From the NCBI GenBank assembly GCA_017472105.1, contig JAFUQY010000095.1, forward strand, positions 1 through 7,215: a stretch of DNA of 7,215 bases. Reading direction: 5' to 3'. The number at the start of each line of letters is the position of its first letter. The stretch's first letter is position 1. A program made the translations under genes and the position numbers. Source of the stretch: Clostridia bacterium. GTDB taxonomy: Bacteria; Bacillota_A; Clostridia; Oscillospirales; CAG-272. Positions 5,724-7,215 of this stretch are shown one piece after another. The notes beneath the pieces are model-generated. The model worked only from the letters and a program-made list of their open reading frames with translations. It did not search any database and had not been told where the DNA came from.

Positions 5724-5735
5724 TGAACCGGTTCA
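5724..5735. promoter_or_regulatory. 12-bp palindrome TGAACCGGTTCA at the start site, likely operator
   Basis: A perfect dyad sits eight bases after the -10, at the predicted transcription start. Perfect dyads here are typical sites for dimeric HTH repressors. The downstream gene encodes such a protein, so autoregulation is plausible. Binding itself is not shown. Confidence 0.5.
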
Positions 5736-5746
5736 AATATAATTTC

Positions 5747-5752
5747 TGAGGT
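5747..5752 (+). promoter_or_regulatory. Ribosome binding site of the XRE gene
   Basis: TGAGGT lies eight bases before the ATG at 5761. The GAGGTAC context resembles that of rimO. Confidence 0.65.
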
Positions 5753-5760
5753 ACAATCTT

Positions 5761-6852
5761 ATGACCATCGGCGAAACCATACGTAAACTCCGCCGGGAAC
5801 GCGACATTACGCAGGAAGGACTCGCGGAGATGCTCGGGATCTCGTCACAGGCCGTCAGCGGATGGGAAACGGGACGCACTGCACCGGATATCTCCCAGCT
5901 CGCACCGCTGTCCAGCATCTTCGAAGTCTCCGCAGATGTCATCCTCGGCATCGACATCGACGCAAAATCCCGGAAAATCGAGGAACTGTATCAAAAAGCT
6001 CACGAAACCGCATGCACCGGAGACCACGGCACGTCCATCCGGATGGCAGACGACGCCCTCAGACAGTTTCCGGATTCCCATAAACTCATGCGCTTCTGGG
6101 CGAACGAAATCTACCTCTACAACCATATGACGCCCGAGTCCGAACGCGAAGCCAACGAAAAACGCGCCCTCGGTTACCTCGACATCCTTCGCACATCCCC
6201 GGACAATGCGATCCGGAACGACGCCGTTACCACCTCGTGCCTGTGGTTCAACCGTCTCGGCAGAGTCGACGAAGCGGAAGCCCTCGCGAAATCCCTTGAA
6301 TCCTACTGGACGTCCGGGATGCTCCTCGGGAAAATCTACAAAGGCCTGCCGCAGTTTCAGGTGCTCCGCGACGAGATGACCGGCAGCTTCATCAACGCCA
6401 TCGGCTACCTCAAGGACGAGCTCCTCGAATGCACCGAAAACGACGGCAGCCCCATTTTCTCCGACGACGAACGCCTCGCCATCGAGCAGATGAGCGTGGA
6501 CATGCTCAAGCTCTTCATCCCGGACGGGGACTACATGTTCTACGCGCAGTACGCGGAACTGTCCCACCGCGGCATGGCGATGATCCACGCAAAGCGCCGC
6601 GACCGTGAAAATACTCTCCGGTGCATCCGTGACGCCGCCGACATGGCGATCCACTTTGACACCTACATCCCCGGCACGCCGCACACGTCACCGCTGCTCA
6701 AGGGCATGGCAGGCGACAGTGTATGGTGGCACGACTCCCACAACCGCACGCACGACCTGATCGAACGCCTGATGCAGGAGGACTACGCTTTCCTCCGTGG
6801 CGACGCAGAATTTGAAGCCGTGATCGAAAAACTGAAGCAGTACGCGAAATAA
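5761..6852 (+). CDS. XRE-family HTH regulator with helical-repeat C-terminal region
   Basis: This is a DNA-binding transcriptional regulator of unknown target. Of 363 residues, about 3-63 form a clear XRE/Cro-type helix-turn-helix: IGETIRKLRRERDITQEGLA, then LGISSQAVSGWETGR with the recognition helix near S28-E36, ending in VSADVILGID. The remaining 300 residues are helical and probably TPR-like (for example AEALAKSLESYW and RDRENTLRCIRDAADMAIHFD). The late GTPHTSPLLKGM block resembles a large Clostridial group of XRE regulators with the same layout, in which the C-terminal part may sense a peptide or partner; that role is inferred. No membrane segment or signal peptide is seen. TGAGGT precedes the ATG. 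It is monocistronic, with its own palindromic promoter and a downstream terminator. Confidence 0.87.
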   Translation: MTIGETIRKLRRERDITQEGLAEMLGISSQAVSGWETGRTAPDISQLAPLSSIFEVSADVILGIDIDAKSRKIEELYQKAHETACTGDHGTSIRMADDALRQFPDSHKLMRFWANEIYLYNHMTPESEREANEKRALGYLDILRTSPDNAIRNDAVTTSCLWFNRLGRVDEAEALAKSLESYWTSGMLLGKIYKGLPQFQVLRDEMTGSFINAIGYLKDELLECTENDGSPIFSDDERLAIEQMSVDMLKLFIPDGDYMFYAQYAELSHRGMAMIHAKRRDRENTLRCIRDAADMAIHFDTYIPGTPHTSPLLKGMAGDSVWWHDSHNRTHDLIERLMQEDYAFLRGDAEFEAVIEKLKQYAK

Positions 6853-6873
6853 GTGCAGTTCCCTGAAAACCGT

Positions 6874-6940
6874 AGGGGACGGCGCCCCCGACGTCCCGGA
6901 GCACACACGCTTCGATCGTCAGAGGTACCGTCCCCTTTTT
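6874..6940 (+). terminator. Intrinsic terminator of the XRE gene, with long structured loop
   Basis: AGGGGACGG (6874-6882) pairs perfectly with CCGTCCCCT (6928-6936), followed by TTTT, 22 bases after the XRE stop codon. The 45-base loop is unusual and contains its own pairings, GACG/CGTC (6890-6893/6917-6920). Inside the left half, GGGACG (6876-6881) can instead pair with CGTCCC (6892-6897), excluding the outer stem. On the minus strand the same stem is followed by a weak T-rich stretch, so it may also serve the convergent gene. Confidence 0.65.
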
Positions 6941-6953
6941 CTATTCGTTTTCA

Positions 6954-7215
6954 TCAGGTCAGCCCGTCAGATGCCTTTTTCGTATCCTCATGCACATGCA
7001 GATCGCCGCCGAGGAACAGTCTCGCCCGCTCGGGTGCATCCTTTGCGTCACCCCACGGTTCTTCCTCGTAGCGGTAGTCGAACTTCTTGCAGAACCACGA
7101 CACATCCGCGCGGAGCTTATCGAAATACTTCGTCTCGATCTCGGCGACGGTCTTATAAAATTCCGCGAAATCCTTCTTCGAGAGACGATCCTTAGCGGCT
7201 TTCACGAACAGGCCG
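6954..7215 (-). CDS. C-terminal part of a DUF6062-like protein (runs off the window)
   Basis: The last 87 or so codons of a minus-strand gene; the reading frame is open to the window edge, so the true start lies beyond 7215. The GTG at 7203-7205 is an internal codon, not a likely start. The visible sequence is charged and helical, with KKDFAEFYKTVAEIETKYFD followed by VSWFCKKFDYRY and then EEPWGDAKDAPERA. The FDYR, PWG and KDA pattern resembles the end of DUF6062 family proteins of Clostridia as I recall them. Their function is unknown to me. The last residues (EDTKKASDGLT) are a polar tail. The gene converges on the XRE gene, with the hairpin at 6874-6940 between them. Confidence 0.6.
   Translation of the reverse strand, partial: GLFVKAAKDRLSKKDFAEFYKTVAEIETKYFDKLRADVSWFCKKFDYRYEEEPWGDAKDAPERARLFLGGDLHVHEDTKKASDGLT

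Larger units (their letters stand above)
5217..5760 (+). other. 544-base intergenic stretch with repeats, hairpins and a promoter
   Basis: I find no supported gene here. A 110-codon open frame (5394-5726) lacks a ribosome site and any family resemblance. From left to right the stretch holds a diverged direct repeat (5224-5308), a 6-bp hairpin (5314-5335), two small hairpins (5363-5376 and 5397-5411), a minus-strand terminator-like hairpin (5426-5445), an AT-rich hairpin (5521-5559), and the palindromic promoter of the XRE gene (5665-5735). Its C-ending codon pattern vanishes and the base mix is more even than in the genes. No obvious + strand terminator follows the glycosylase gene. Confidence 0.55.

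Noticed and set aside
5394..5726. 110-codon + strand open frame in the second intergenic stretch
   Set aside because: It has no ribosome site and unusual composition, and it crosses hairpins and the XRE promoter without resembling any protein.
5730..5738. GGTTCAAAT resembling a tRNA T-loop
   Set aside because: No flanking acceptor, D-arm or anticodon arm can be built. It is part of the TGAACCGGTTCA palindrome upstream of the XRE gene.
5738..5743. Perfect TATAAT as the XRE promoter -10
   Set aside because: A start from it would fall on the ribosome site, and no -35 lies at proper spacing. TATACT at 5711-5716 fits better.
5845..6684. Minus-strand open frame of about 279 codons opposite the XRE gene
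   Set aside because: Same cause as for rimO: an antisense shadow of C-ending codons, with no ribosome site or known motif.

Overview
The window reads as a chromosomal housekeeping segment of a Gram-positive anaerobe of the Bacillota, class Clostridia, most likely an Oscillospirales-type gut bacterium. The reasons are strong AGGAG/GAGGT ribosome sites, sigma-A type promoters, moderately high G+C with a heavy preference for C-ending codons, a conserved rimO-pgsA neighbourhood, an XRE regulator with a helical-repeat C-terminal region of a type abundant in Clostridia, and a DUF6062-like fragment. The lineage call is an inference, because no rRNA gene is present.

Layout on the + strand: recF (19-1209) overlaps recX (1209-1850). 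A short gap holds a near-consensus promoter for rimO (1927-3303). A 462-base non-coding gap with many inverted repeats follows (3304-3765). Then comes pgsA (3766-4347), which overlaps an OGG1-type DNA glycosylase gene (4344-5216) by four bases. A second, 544-base non-coding stretch (5217-5760) carries a diverged direct repeat, several hairpins, and a promoter embedded in palindromes. It leads into an XRE-family regulator (5761-6852). A hairpin plus T-run terminator (6874-6940) separates that gene from a convergent minus-strand gene, of which only the C-terminal end is present (6954-7215, DUF6062-like).

Three genes concern DNA repair: RecF (RecA loading at gaps), RecX (RecA modulation) and the oxidised-guanine glycosylase. 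RimO modifies ribosomal protein S12, and PgsA makes the precursor of phosphatidylglycerol. recX, rimO and pgsA often lie near recA in Clostridia. Here recA is absent from the window, recX is fused to the recF operon and a glycosylase follows pgsA, so the segment looks like a rearranged version of that neighbourhood.

I see no defence system, CRISPR array, transposase, prophage, tRNA or rRNA. The least explained parts are the two long intergenic stretches and the terminator after the XRE gene. They share structured, repeat-like features, including a 14-base sequence found in two of them, and may belong to dispersed repeat or structured RNA families.
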